From JBFMHP01 sp040752855 (GTDB lineage: Bacteria; Pseudomonadota; Gammaproteobacteria; RBG-16-57-12): DNA of 64,000 bases. Position 1 is the stretch's first letter. Every line of letters begins with the position of its first letter. The notes beneath the pieces were generated by a model, which saw nothing but the letters and a program-made list of their open reading frames with translations, had not been told where the DNA came from and ran no database searches. The translations under genes and the position numbers were made by a program. Location: positions 1 to 64,000 of the forward strand of contig JBFMHP010000006.1 of assembly GCA_040752855.1 (NCBI GenBank), in the 5' to 3' direction. This document shows, piece after piece, positions 1-6,202 of this stretch.

Positions 1-140
1 ATCAAAATGATGCCATTCGGACATGAATTCAGGCAATTTCAGCCAAAAAACTGGCTTTAAGTGATTTGTGCAGGCCATTTACTTGGAATTTGCCTTCATA
101 AAAGTGAATTGTTCAGAGGTTCCCTAATATAGGACGAACT

Positions 141-164
141 AATATACGACACCCACCAAATGAC
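141..164 (+). repeat. Direct repeat copy 1 (GACACCCACCAAATGA)
   Basis: The core ACACCCACCAAATGA lies just upstream of the SLATT gene. The same core with the same ATATA-type lead recurs at 641-664, exactly 500 bp away, and again at 2516-2538. The two left-hand copies bracket one gene, which looks like the edge of a mobile or cassette-like unit. What kind of element it is cannot be told from the sequence. Confidence 0.7.
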
Positions 165-188
165 TGTTCGAACAACAGGAGGCCCACG

Positions 189-647
189 ATGACGAATCAG
201 GCTGAAGGAGACGCCAGAGAACTTGCTCTCAAGAGATGCAACGATCTGATCGAGTGGTACGAACGTCAGAAGGGTCGTCAGCGGGTCCTCGACAATGTAT
301 TGCAGACATCCGTGATCTTGGCGGCGGGGCTGACAGCATTTGCCGCCGCTATTGAGACCTGGCCCAAGTGGGCAATTGTGTTGCCCGCAGTAATTACGAC
401 CGTGGCCACGGGCCTAAGCACGAACTTTCGGTTTCGTACCAAGTATGTCAATTTTGCATCTGCTGGAGAAAGGCTCAAGTGGGTGAAGCTGCGCTATCAG
501 GCACGTTCGGAGAAAGCGCCCGCCGACCATAAAAATCTTGAGGAGTTCATAAATAGTATGGAGGCGATTGTTTCGGCTGAACTCGCCGAGTGGCGAGAAG
601 GCCTACTTGCGGGTGACATCGCCGGCAAAATGATGGAAAGAATATAG
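189..647 (+). CDS. SLATT-domain (DUF4231-like) two-helix membrane protein
   Basis: This 152-residue protein has a charged N-terminal helix (about 5-38), two adjacent hydrophobic segments (about 41-60 and 64-80) and a long amphipathic C-terminal helix. That is the layout of the SLATT family. SLATT proteins are predicted membrane pore or effector modules in bacterial conflict systems, often beside nucleotide-signal synthases; no such synthase is visible here. The start is supported by an AGGAGG-type ribosome site 8 bp upstream. The stop codon lies inside the second copy of the flanking repeat, so gene and repeat appear to form one unit. Function is inferred from architecture only. An uncharacterised DUF4231 protein without a defence role is equally possible. 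Confidence 0.6.
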   Translation: MTNQAEGDARELALKRCNDLIEWYERQKGRQRVLDNVLQTSVILAAGLTAFAAAIETWPKWAIVLPAVITTVATGLSTNFRFRTKYVNFASAGERLKWVKLRYQARSEKAPADHKNLEEFINSMEAIVSAELAEWREGLLAGDIAGKMMERI

Positions 648-664
648 GACACCCACCAAATGAT
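641..664 (+). repeat. Direct repeat copy 2 (AGGACACCCACCAAATGA)
   Basis: It has the same core as at 141-164 and in the same orientation, and it contains the TAG stop of the SLATT gene. The 276 bp that follow, up to the RelE-like gene, contain no convincing ORF. They hold GCCTAAC at 826-832, an integron-type inverse core, but a well-paired partner core is lacking. Confidence 0.7.
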
Positions 665-940
665 TATTGTAAAAAGGAATGGGCCATAAATCATGTTGTT
701 TCGAGTCCGTTAAACTGGAAGTATGGAATGACGTTCGACGCAGTAGTTCGTGTGCAGACCAGAAGGGCGATTATTTTTTATACTGCCTAAGGGATGTAGA
801 CCTGGAGAAGTATGGCAATTATCTCGCCTAACTATTTGTTCCACGTGCCAAGAAGCGCCGCTGCTTATGCTGGCCGTTGACCCTTGAAACTACAGAACAA
901 CACATTGACAATATGTAGCCTAACGGATACAGTTGAAAAT

Positions 941-1231
941 ATGATCGAAATCCGCAAGACAGACGCTTACGCACAGTGGCTCGATGGCCTTCGCGACATC
1001 CACGCAAGAGCTCGCATACTGGCACGGATTGAACGTTTGGCGGCAGGGAATCCAGGAGATGTTAAGCCCGTAGGGGAAGGCGTCTCGGAGATGCGTATCG
1101 ATTACGGACCCGGTTACAGGGTGTATTACAAGAAGCATGGCCGTGAGGTGATAATTCTGCTGGCTGGTGGCGATAAACAAAGTCAGGCTAGCGACATCAA
1201 AACTGCCTTGCGCCTTGCCCGAAATTTGTAG
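941..1231 (+). CDS. RelE/HigB-type addiction-module toxin
   Basis: This 96-residue protein matches the pattern of the phage Gp49-like/HigB group of the RelE superfamily. It opens with MIEIRKTDAYAQWLDGL, has a basic helix (RARILARIERL), the central EMRIDYGPGYRVYYKK strand segment and a final ILLAGGDKQSQ...DIKTALRLA. Relatives are ribosome-dependent mRNA interferases neutralised by a helix-turn-helix antitoxin. Here toxin precedes antitoxin, the usual order for this subfamily, with a gap of 10 bp. The ATG at 941 was chosen over an upstream frame extension because family members begin with this motif. Confidence 0.85.
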   Translation: MIEIRKTDAYAQWLDGLRDIHARARILARIERLAAGNPGDVKPVGEGVSEMRIDYGPGYRVYYKKHGREVIILLAGGDKQSQASDIKTALRLARNL

Positions 1232-1241
1232 GAGTCATACC

Positions 1242-1601
1242 ATGACTAAAACCCGCACCACTCGTTACGATGTTGCTGAACACCTTCGCACCCCTGAGGA
1301 GATGGCGGCTTATCTGGAGGCTTGCTTGGAAGAGGCGCATGGAGATGCCGCGTTCATTGCTAAAGCACTAGGCGATATTGCTCGTGCCAAGGGCATGTCG
1401 CAGGTGGCGCGTGATGCAGGACTTTCCCGGGAAAGCTTATATAAGGCCCTGTCAGGGGAACGAAGTCCTGGCTTCGATACAATTCTCAAGGTCATTGAGG
1501 CACTAGGGCTGAAACTGCACGCAAAGGCAGCGCTTGTAGCGGCCCGAGGCGCTACAGCCGACGCCTCCGCCGCTGCTTCGCGTCGCCAGAGGCGCGGCTG
1601 A
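1242..1601 (+). CDS. Helix-turn-helix addiction-module antitoxin (HigA-like antidote)
   Basis: The 119-residue product is the partner of the toxin at 941-1231. The segment DVAEHLRTPEEMAAYLEACLEE and the Cro/C1-type helix-turn-helix around residues 50-95 (ARAKGMSQVARDAGLSRESLYKAL, then a GFDTILKVIEAL helix) are typical of the antidote family that pairs with Gp49-like toxins. A GGAG ribosome site lies 7 bp before the ATG. The last roughly 17 residues (Ala/Arg-rich, ending SRRQRRG) are encoded within an attC-like fold, so the C-terminus may have been set by a cassette recombination event rather than by selection on the protein. It would repress its own operon and neutralise the toxin. Confidence 0.85.
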   Translation: MTKTRTTRYDVAEHLRTPEEMAAYLEACLEEAHGDAAFIAKALGDIARAKGMSQVARDAGLSRESLYKALSGERSPGFDTILKVIEALGLKLHAKAALVAARGATADASAAASRRQRRG

Positions 1602-1616
1602 GCTTCGTCGTTAGCT
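1556..1616 (+). other. attC-like recombination site with GTTAGCT core
   Basis: AGCCG at 1556-1560 and CGCCTC at 1562-1567 pair perfectly with GAGGCGCGGCT at 1589-1599, leaving A1561 unpaired. A stem with an extrahelical base followed by a GTT core (GTTAGCT, 1610-1616) is the layout of integron attC sites. The right half also resembles the aadA-type 59-base element. The expected left core is degenerate (AGCGGCC instead of AGCTAAC), so activity is doubtful. Confidence 0.5.
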
Positions 1617-1636
1617 TCTTCAAAAGGAGAAATTGA

Positions 1637-2071
1637 ATGAAAACCCAGGAACCGACATACATTGATTTTACGCCGATAGAATTATGGCGGCTTGGCGTCA
1701 AAAATTCACCCAGAATCGACAAAGTGAGAGTGCCACCGCGACCACCTGGCGCCACGGTTGACATTCAGACTTATACCAATGGCGGGCAAGAGTGGGTCAA
1801 AGCAGGAACGGGTGGCGTTTCATTATTTGACGGAAAGAATCCAAGACTCGATGGGATACATTGGTGGCGTATCCCTGCCAATAGCCCAATCCCCAAAGAG
1901 TTGAAAATCACTAAAAATCACAAAGACCGAGTAACCGGTTTGACACATTACCGGATTGAACCGATTTTTGACTTGCCGCTGCATCATTTTATTTATCTTT
2001 TAACCATCTTTGCCAAAAATGCAGAAAAAGCATTTTCAGCGTCAAATGAACATGAGGCTGTGAAATCATGA
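1637..2071 (+). CDS. Tse2-like toxin (predicted ADP-ribosyltransferase-fold)
   Basis: This 144-residue protein resembles the Pseudomonas type VI effector Tse2. Matching stretches in the same order are GTGGVSLFD (Tse2: DTGGTSVFD), IP...IPKELKITKN (IP...IPPDLKVKQD), GLTHYRIEP (QATHYTIMP) and a C-terminal amphipathic helix after PLHHF. Tse2 is a cytotoxic effector with an ADP-ribosyltransferase-like fold that is blocked by the small helical protein Tsi2. The N-terminus has LWRLGVKNSPRIDKVRVPPRPPG and no secretion signal. The gene has an AAGGAGA ribosome site and overlaps the next gene by ATGA, as expected of a translationally coupled toxin-immunity pair. No type VI secretion genes are nearby, so it may act as an ordinary toxin-antitoxin system. 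The comparison is from memory, not a search. Confidence 0.7.
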   Translation: MKTQEPTYIDFTPIELWRLGVKNSPRIDKVRVPPRPPGATVDIQTYTNGGQEWVKAGTGGVSLFDGKNPRLDGIHWWRIPANSPIPKELKITKNHKDRVTGLTHYRIEPIFDLPLHHFIYLLTIFAKNAEKAFSASNEHEAVKS

Positions 2072-2268
2072 AACTTGACTATTCTGCGCAGCGCTTGTTG
2101 ATAACATCCCTTAAAACGCAAATAGAAGCATGGAAAGACCTGTCAAAATCAGGCACCTTAACTGAAGAAGATAAGGCGGATCTGCAAAACGATATTGGAT
2201 ATGCTTACACGCTACTAAGCGAAATGGAGTCGAGTTTTTACAAAGAGTTTGGGTCTTCTGCAGAATAA
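2068..2268 (+). CDS. Tsi2-like small helical immunity/antitoxin protein
   Basis: The 66-residue product starts in the ATGA overlap with the Tse2-like toxin. It is acidic and predicted to be two long helices (about residues 5-26 and 33-60) joined at GTLTEE. Tsi2 of Pseudomonas is a 77-residue acidic helical-hairpin dimer that starts similarly (MNLKPQT...; here MKLDYSAQ...) and has an equivalent second helix. Size, charge, fold and position all support an immunity role, although the sequence identity is low. The gene ends 1 bp before the AGCTAAT core that borders the intron remnant. Confidence 0.6.
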   Translation: MKLDYSAQRLLITSLKTQIEAWKDLSKSGTLTEEDKADLQNDIGYAYTLLSEMESSFYKEFGSSAE

Positions 2269-2275
2269 AGCTAAT

Positions 2276-2346
2276 CGGCTAGCCGGGGGGCTTTAACCCC
2301 CCGCCCCCACACCACCCCACCATGCGGGTCCGCAGTGGGCGGTTCC
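2276..2346 (-). mobile_element. Group IIC intron remnant (domains V and VI, 3' end)
   Basis: Read on the minus strand, 2345-2308 folds as group II domain V. The 5' strand starts GAACCGCC, with the CGC triad typical of class C. A CCCAC/GTGGG helix, a two-base TG bulge, a TGCG/CGCA helix and a four-base loop follow, and it closes with GGTGGTGTG. The next 32 bases hold a GGGGGG/CCCCCC hairpin (domain VI) and end in CCGATT. The downstream exon is AGCT, so the insertion is at ATT/AGCT, like the GTT/RRRY position used by attC-targeting class C introns. No reverse-transcriptase ORF or 5' end was found, so only the 3' part remains. Confidence 0.7.
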
Positions 2347-2411
2347 ACCGAAGGTTAAGGCAAGCAACGCTTGCCCCAAATATAGTTGCCGCAACTCAGT
2401 GCCAGCAGTTT

Positions 2412-2511
2412 TCAGAAAGAAGACCTCCTTAACGAAAGCGCACATGCCCTGCCGGGTGCACACAACCCGATCAGGGCCTAATCGTCAGCCTGATGTTGCT
2501 AGCAGAAGGCG
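2412..2511. repeat. Partial duplicate of the RND gene 3' end, copy A
   Basis: This 100-bp stretch is about 85-88% identical to 2917-3017, including the hairpin GCCCTG...CAGGGC (2446-2477) and the last codons of the RND gene. Substitutions and an indel break the reading frame of the coding part. It is either a decayed duplicate or one side of a direct repeat flanking the small ORFs at 2564-2885. Confidence 0.75.
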
Positions 2512-2515
2512 GTGA

Positions 2516-2571
2516 ATATAGGACACCCACCAAATGATTCCCCCACCAAATGATTCCCACCAAATGATTCC
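2516..2571 (+). repeat. Third copy of the AGGACACCCACCAAATGA repeat, extended into a triple tandem repeat
   Basis: The repeat core is followed by further copies of CCCACCAAATGATTCC, so the unit occurs three times in a row (2526-2541, 2542-2557, 2556-2571, slightly overlapping). The ATG codons inside the units supply alternative in-frame starts for the next small ORF. Confidence 0.75.
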
Positions 2572-2719
2572 GATTGATGGAAAAACTGACTATGAGCGAC
2601 TCAAGAAGATGACTGAAGAAGAAATTGAAAAAAACGCAAAAGATGATCCAGATGCGCCATTACAATCAGATGAGGATTTGAAGCGATTTAAGCGGGTAAC
2701 CCCTAAAAAGGAGAAATGA
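2564..2719 (+). CDS. Small antitoxin-like protein fragment (KTDYERL motif)
   Basis: The product has 51 residues from the ATG at 2564. An in-frame ATG at 2534, within the tandem repeat, would add 10. It reads GKTDYERLKKMTEEEIEKN, then DDPDAPLQSDEDLKRFKRV. The KTD-[WY]-x-R-[LV] start and DPDAxP...L.RF.RV end recall the N-terminal half of antitoxins that pair with HigB/BrnT-type toxins. The DNA-binding half is missing and no toxin gene is adjacent. It is either a truncated antitoxin or an unrelated small acidic/basic protein. The stop is 1 bp before the next ORF, so the two are probably co-transcribed. Confidence 0.45.
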   Translation: MIPIDGKTDYERLKKMTEEEIEKNAKDDPDAPLQSDEDLKRFKRVTPKKEK

Positions 2720-2720
2720 C

Positions 2721-2885
2721 ATGGAAAAGAAGCAGATTATTAACCACGTAAAAGGACGGAGACACGTCGGTAAGACAGATTGGGAAAGAGTGCAAAAATC
2801 GGACGAAAGGCCAGCTGTTGATTCTGAGAATCCCGAATTAGCATATAAACCGGGGAAGATTTTTGCCAAACCAAAAAAGAATTGA
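2721..2885 (+). CDS. Small basic protein of unknown function (KTDWERV motif)
   Basis: The 54-residue ORF starts 1 bp after the preceding stop, with an AAAAAGGAG ribosome site upstream. It repeats the KTDWERV motif seen as KTDYERL in its neighbour, then continues DERPAVDSENPELAYKPGKIF to a lysine-rich end. The shared motif suggests two related pieces of an antitoxin-like system. The stop is followed at once by TGCTAACAAGCGCAACAAGCC, which looks like the left half of an integron attC site, as expected for a gene cassette. No function can be assigned. Confidence 0.45.
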   Translation: MEKKQIINHVKGRRHVGKTDWERVQKSDERPAVDSENPELAYKPGKIFAKPKKN

Positions 2886-2907
2886 TGCTAACAAGCGCAA
2901 CAAGCCG
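2886..2907 (+). other. Left half of an attC-like site
   Basis: GCTAACAAGCGCAACAAGCC directly after a stop codon resembles the R''-L'' half of an integron attC (YYYAAC core). No matching GTTRRRY half follows; the sequence runs into the RND-derived repeat at 2917. Confidence 0.35.
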
Positions 2908-2916
2908 CGAGCAAAA

Positions 2917-3017
2917 TCAGAAAGAAGACCTCCTTAGTGAAAGCGTTCATGCCCTGCCGGGTGCACATAACCCGATCAGGGCTGAATCATCAGCCCTGCT
3001 GTTGATAGCGGAAGGCG
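2917..3017. repeat. RND gene 3' end and downstream hairpin, copy B
   Basis: This is the intact counterpart of 2412-2511. It contains the stop region of the RND gene and a two-part hairpin GCCCTG..GGGT..ACCC..CAGGGC at 2951-2982, which would lie just downstream of the RND transcript. No T-run follows on the minus strand, so terminator function is uncertain. Confidence 0.7.
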
Positions 3018-6000
3018 TAATACATCACGGGAATCACCAGCAAGGTCAGCAGCGTCGAGACCAGGATGCCGAAGATCAGTGAGATGGCCAGTCCGTTGAA
3101 GATCGGATCATCGAGGATGAACAAGGCGCCGAGCATCGCGGCCACACCGGTCAGCACGATGGGTTTGGCGCGCACCGCCGCGGCGTTGATCACCGCTTGT
3201 TCCAGCGCTACACCCTCGCCCACCTGCTGCTGGATGAAATCGACCAGCAGGATGGAGTTGCGCACGATGATCCCGGCGAGCGCGATCATGCCGATCATGG
3301 ACGTGGCGGTGAAATTCGCGCCGAGCAGTGCGTGGCCGGGCATCACGCCGATGATGGTTAGCGGGATCGGGATCATGATGATCACGGGCACAAGATACGA
3401 GCGGAACTGCGCCACCACCAGCAGGTAGATCAGGATCAGGCCGACGCCGTAGGCGATGCCCATGTCGCGGAAGGTCTCGTAGGTGACCTGCCATTCGCCG
3501 TCCCACTTCACGCTGTACTGATAGGGGTTCTCCGGCTGGGCGATGAAGTATTGTTGCAGTTGATGGCCGCCCGCGAAGACCTTCTCACCCAGTTGGCCAA
3601 CGATGTCGAACATGCCGTAGAGCGGGCTGTCGAGTTCACCGGCGACATCGGAGGTGACGAACACCACGGGGAGCAGGTCTTTGTGATAGATCGCATAATC
3701 GCGCCGGTCTTCCACCACCTGCACCAGATCGCGCAGCGGCAGCAACTCGCCTTTATCGTTTTTGACTTTCAGCGCCAGGATGGCGGCCATATCCGCCTTG
3801 TCCGCGACCGGCAGTTCCAGGCGGATCGGCGTGGGATATTTCACTTGATCGCCGCGCAGATAACTCACATCGGCCCCGCGCAGCACCATGGAGACGGCAT
3901 TGACGATGGTCTGCTGCGAAACACCCAGCTGCGCCGCCTTCTGCTGATCGACCTTGAGGATCAGCTGCGCGGCCGGTACCTCGACGCTGTTGTCGACATC
4001 CACCACATCGTCGGTGGCGGCGAAGACCTCGGTCAGCTGGCGTGCGATCTGGATCTGCCCTTCATAATCCAATCCGTAGACCTCGGCGACCAGCGGCGAC
4101 TGCACCGGCGGGCCGGGCGGCACCTCGACGATCTTCACATTGGCGCCTAGGCGCTTGCCGATCTCTTGCAGCGGCGCGCGCACTGCTAGGGCCACTTCAT
4201 GGCTCTTGCGGTCGCGGTGTTTCTTGTCGACGAGGTTGACTTGCAGATCGCCCATGTGCGGCGCGCTGCGTAGATAATATTGGCGCACCAGCCCGTTGAA
4301 ATTGATCGGTGCGGCGCTGCCGGCATAGGCCTGGTAATCGGTAACCTCGGGTACGGTGGCGAGATACGCGCCGAGTTCGCGCAGCACGCGCGCGGTGTGT
4401 TCCACCGGCGTGCCCTCGGGCATGTCGACCACCACCTGAAACTCCGACTTGTTGTCGAACGGCAGCATCTTCAACACCACCAGCTTGACCACCGCCAGCC
4501 CCACGGCGAGCAGGATCAGCGCCAGGATGCCGCCGAAGAGTTTCCAGCGCATCTTGCTGCCAGCGGCGCCGCCGAGAAACGGCGTCATCAGTTTCCGGAA
4601 CATCCGCAACAGCATGCCGGCGTGCTGTTCCTCGCTCACGCTGTGCGGTTCGTTGGGCATGAGCTTCATGCTGAGCCACGGCGTGACGATGAAGGCCACC
4701 GCCAGCGAGATCAGCATGCCCATGCTGGCGTTGATCGGGATCGGGCTCATATACGGCCCCATCAGTCCGGTGACGAAGGCCATGGGCAGGAGCGCCGCGA
4801 TGACGGTGAAGGTGGCGAGGATCGTCGGGCTGCCGACCTCATCGACCGCGCGCGGGATCGCATCGCGCAGATCCTTCACGCCGAGCTGGATATGGCGATG
4901 GATGTTCTCCACCACCACGATGGCATCATCGACCAAGATCCCAATGGAGAAGATCAGCGCGAACAAGGACACGCGGTTCAAGGTGAAGCCCCAGGCCCAG
5001 GAGGCGAACAAGGTCATCGCCAGGGTGATCACCACCGCTGTGCCGACGATGACGGCCTCACGCTTGCCGAGGGTGAGGAGCACCAGCAGCACCACCGAGG
5101 CGGTGGCGAACACGAGCTTCAGGATCAGCGTCATCGCCTTGTCATTGGCGGTCGCGCCGTAATTGCGTGTGACGGTGACATGCACGCCATCCGGGATGAA
5201 GGTGCCCTTGATCTGTTCGACGCGCTGCAACACCTGTTCGGCGATCTCCACCGCATTGGTGCCCGGTTGCTTGGCCACGGCGATGGTGACGGCGGGAAAC
5301 TCGCCGGCGGCGGCGATTGCTTTTTGCGCAGCAGCCGGACCGCTGCCGGTCCAGACGTATTGCTCGGGGTGATCGGCGCCGTGGCGGATCTCGGCGACAT
5401 CGCGCAGATACACCGGCGCGCCCTCGTGCACCGCCACCACCAGATGGCTGATCTCGTCGGCATCGCTCAGGAAACTGCCGCTGCGCACCAGTACCTCCTG
5501 GTTATCGCGCACCAGCGCGCCGGAGTCCGCCGTGGTGTTGCCGGCGACCAATGCGGCGCGCAAGTCATCCGGTTGCAATCCATACGCGGCGAGCCGCTGC
5601 GCATCGAGCAGCACGTGTACCACGCGGTCGGCCCCACCGATGGTGTAGATATCCCGCGTGCCCGACACCCGTTTGAGTTCGGCCTCCATGGCGTGGGCGA
5701 CTTGCTGCAATTCAAACGCGCCGGTGTCGGCATCCTCCGACCACAGGGTGAGCGCAACGATCGGCACATCGTCGATCCCCTTCGGCTTGATGATGGGCTG
5801 GCCCACGCCGACGCCCGCCGGCAGCCAATCCTGATTGGAATAAATGGCGTTATAGAGGCGCACCAGCGCTTGGGTGCGGTCTTGCCCTACCTCGAAACGC
5901 ACGGTGATGTTCGCCAGTCCCGGCTGGCTGACCGAGTAGACATGCTCGACGCCCTCGATCTCCGAGAGCACCTGCTCGGCTGGCGTGGCGACCAGACGTT

Positions 6001-6202
6001 CGACCTCCCCCACCGTCGCACCCGGAAACGGCACGAACACATTGGCGAAGGTCACATTGATCTGCGGCTCTTCCTCCCTGGGCGTGACTAGCACCGCGAA
6101 CAACCCCAGCAGCAGGCCGACCAGGGCCAACAGCGGCGTGATCTCGGAGGTGAGAAAGGCCCGCGCCGTCGCGCCGGAAATCCCTAAACGTGTGTTCATC
6201 AT
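2990..6202 (-). CDS. RND family efflux transporter, inner-membrane permease
   Basis: The 1070-residue protein has the full length of AcrB/MdtB-type permeases. Visible marks are the N-terminal TM helix (about 23-41), PFPGATVGEVERLVATPAE, the TM4 segment GILVDDAIVVVENIHRH with the two proton-relay aspartates, and the duplicated second half ending in a TM cluster. It should form the trimeric proton-driven pump that takes substrates from membrane or periplasm to an outer-membrane channel. It overlaps the adaptor gene by ATGA (6199-6202), so both are translationally coupled. No outer-membrane factor gene is present, so TolC or another channel elsewhere must serve. Its 3' end is partly duplicated at 2412-2511. 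Substrate cannot be told; the sequence is closer to the multidrug (HAE1) than the heavy-metal branch. Confidence 0.93.
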   Translation of the reverse strand: MMNTRLGISGATARAFLTSEITPLLALVGLLLGLFAVLVTPREEEPQINVTFANVFVPFPGATVGEVERLVATPAEQVLSEIEGVEHVYSVSQPGLANITVRFEVGQDRTQALVRLYNAIYSNQDWLPAGVGVGQPIIKPKGIDDVPIVALTLWSEDADTGAFELQQVAHAMEAELKRVSGTRDIYTIGGADRVVHVLLDAQRLAAYGLQPDDLRAALVAGNTTADSGALVRDNQEVLVRSGSFLSDADEISHLVVAVHEGAPVYLRDVAEIRHGADHPEQYVWTGSGPAAAQKAIAAAGEFPAVTIAVAKQPGTNAVEIAEQVLQRVEQIKGTFIPDGVHVTVTRNYGATANDKAMTLILKLVFATASVVLLVLLTLGKREAVIVGTAVVITLAMTLFASWAWGFTLNRVSLFALIFSIGILVDDAIVVVENIHRHIQLGVKDLRDAIPRAVDEVGSPTILATFTVIAALLPMAFVTGLMGPYMSPIPINASMGMLISLAVAFIVTPWLSMKLMPNEPHSVSEEQHAGMLLRMFRKLMTPFLGGAAGSKMRWKLFGGILALILLAVGLAVVKLVVLKMLPFDNKSEFQVVVDMPEGTPVEHTARVLRELGAYLATVPEVTDYQAYAGSAAPINFNGLVRQYYLRSAPHMGDLQVNLVDKKHRDRKSHEVALAVRAPLQEIGKRLGANVKIVEVPPGPPVQSPLVAEVYGLDYEGQIQIARQLTEVFAATDDVVDVDNSVEVPAAQLILKVDQQKAAQLGVSQQTIVNAVSMVLRGADVSYLRGDQVKYPTPIRLELPVADKADMAAILALKVKNDKGELLPLRDLVQVVEDRRDYAIYHKDLLPVVFVTSDVAGELDSPLYGMFDIVGQLGEKVFAGGHQLQQYFIAQPENPYQYSVKWDGEWQVTYETFRDMGIAYGVGLILIYLLVVAQFRSYLVPVIIMIPIPLTIIGVMPGHALLGANFTATSMIGMIALAGIIVRNSILLVDFIQQQVGEGVALEQAVINAAAVRAKPIVLTGVAAMLGALFILDDPIFNGLAISLIFGILVSTLLTLLVIPVMYYAFRYQQQG

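Noticed and set aside
164..178. LexA-like box CTGT...ACAG before the SLATT gene
   Set aside because: The spacer is seven bases (CTGTTCGAACAACAG), not the eight of the gammaproteobacterial SOS box, and it overlaps the ribosome site. The TGTTCGAACA core is palindromic but could be chance.
826..882. A 57-bp attC candidate starting GCCTAAC and ending GTTGACC
   Set aside because: The right core does not pair with the left one beyond GTT/AAC, and the internal stem is interrupted. It is too weak to list as a site.
2951..2982. Rho-independent terminator for the RND operon
   Set aside because: The hairpin is good, but on the minus strand it is followed by ATGAACG rather than a T-run. It is recorded only as part of the repeat.
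4280..6091. Long open frame on the plus strand antisense to the RND permease gene
   Set aside because: It is a GC-rich shadow frame; the product is His/Arg/Gly-rich with no family similarity, while the opposite strand encodes a clear transporter. The same applies to long plus-strand frames opposite clpB, putA, parC and the PilB-type gene.
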